Below, in pieces: positions 63,620 to 64,000 of a stretch of DNA of 64,000 bases; positions within the stretch are counted from its first letter, which is position 1, and each line of letters opens with the position of its first letter. The notes beneath the pieces were generated by a model. It was not told where the DNA came from. It saw only the letters and a program-made list of their open reading frames with translations, and made no database searches. Both the position numbers and the translations under genes were made by a program. The DNA is from Saprospiraceae bacterium (GTDB lineage Bacteria > Bacteroidota > Bacteroidia > Chitinophagales > Saprospiraceae), in contig JAIYAV010000095.1 of NCBI GenBank assembly GCA_027488855.1, forward strand, positions 19,645 to 83,644. The letters are read 5' to 3'.

Positions 63620-64000
63620 TTATACTGCCAAAATGATTTTGCTGTCTAATCCTTTGCTTGCCTTTTCAAGCGCAGCAGGCAATTGGCTAAAGGTAGTCCT
63701 TTCGGAAATAATTTTACTGGGTTGAATAAAACCTTGTTCCAAAAGGCGAATGCTCCGTTGAAAATCCAAGGGATGTTGGTAAATGATGGAACTCAGCACC
63801 TGAATGCCTTGGCGAGCGAGCGTAAACTCAGTCAAGGCACTGGTTTGATCCGCCAAACCTACCACCACCACCTGGGCACCCCTTGGTGCGGCGGCTATGG
63901 CCATGGTCAAGGCGGGTGCTGCCCCTGCACATTCAAAAATGGTACTCACCCCGGCCTTTTGCCAGCTATGAGCAAGCTCACTTTCACTGGTATCTGGGAG
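63620..64000 (-). CDS. Zinc-type alcohol dehydrogenase, C-terminal part (cut by window edge)
   Basis: The last 126 codons of a medium-chain dehydrogenase/reductase; the frame is open to the window end, so the catalytic zinc domain lies outside. Visible: FECAGAAPALTMAIAAAPRGAQVVVVGLAD, spread over the second half of the Rossmann fold (about 63840-63940), and the C-terminal helices with RQGIQVLSSIIY and ALEKASKGLDSKIIL. This matches the sorbitol and threonine dehydrogenase branch. A GTG at 63949 inside the frame is not the start. It lies directly upstream of the MFS gene, so transporter and enzyme may act on the same substrate. Confidence 0.8.
   Translation of the reverse strand, partial: LPDTSESELAHSWQKAGVSTIFECAGAAPALTMAIAAAPRGAQVVVVGLADQTSALTEFTLARQGIQVLSSIIYQHPLDFQRSIRLLEQGFIQPSKIISERTTFSQLPAALEKASKGLDSKIILAV

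Overview
The window looks like chromosome from a member of the Bacteroidota, most likely a Saprospiraceae or Haliscomenobacter-type bacterium; the genus is an inference. The lineage evidence is the type IX secretion (T9SS) hallmarks (C-terminal sorting domains, a PorP/SprF protein), a GLPGLI-family protein, TAnnTTTG-type promoter boxes, the absence of strong Shine-Dalgarno sequences, and a NuoG reduced to its iron-sulfur half. No tRNA, rRNA, CRISPR array, transposase or prophage was seen.

Layout. 1-2669 (minus): a TonB-energising cluster, exbB - exbD - exbD - tonB, with the last gene cut by the window edge. 3026-15852 (minus): the complete fourteen-gene respiratory complex I operon nuoABCDEFGHIJKLMN, with a hairpin terminator after nuoN. 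16246-37483 (minus): a five-gene, 21 kb block of exported proteins: a small T9SS-sorted protein, three tandem paralogues of about 600 aa, and a giant protein of about 5,020 aa. The giant has BNR-like, GEVEDY, SdrD-B-like, HYR-like, dockerin-like and cohesin-like segments and a T9SS sorting domain, and is closed by a strong terminator. 38094-40381 (minus): an OmpR-type response regulator and its histidine kinase, divergent from a GLPGLI protein. 41412-49468: an envelope section with LptD, a SPOR-tagged amidase, an MCE/MlaD protein, PorP/SprF and an outer-membrane barrel. 49590-64000: futalosine hydrolase, a SWIM/SNF2 helicase, a VPS10/BNR exoprotein, DUF1761 and DUF819 membrane proteins, an AT-rich orphan lipoprotein, a DUF5009-type acyltransferase, an MFS transporter and a partial zinc-type alcohol dehydrogenase.

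How the parts fit. Complex I builds the proton gradient that ExbB/ExbD/TonB passes to outer-membrane transporters, and MqnB belongs to the futalosine route to menaquinone, the probable electron acceptor of this complex I. LptD, the MCE protein, the amidase and the barrel proteins build and maintain the outer envelope across which the T9SS cargo of the 16-37 kb block must pass.

Intergenic DNA is rich in inverted repeats. Three of the four convergent gene junctions hold a long, nearly perfect inverted repeat, and two of these belong to one sequence family. A second, short palindrome family occurs three times around the nuo operon. The most interesting gene-level unit is the five-gene giant-protein operon with its three paralogues, each carrying a hydrophobic helical stretch directly before a GDYAEWL-type motif.
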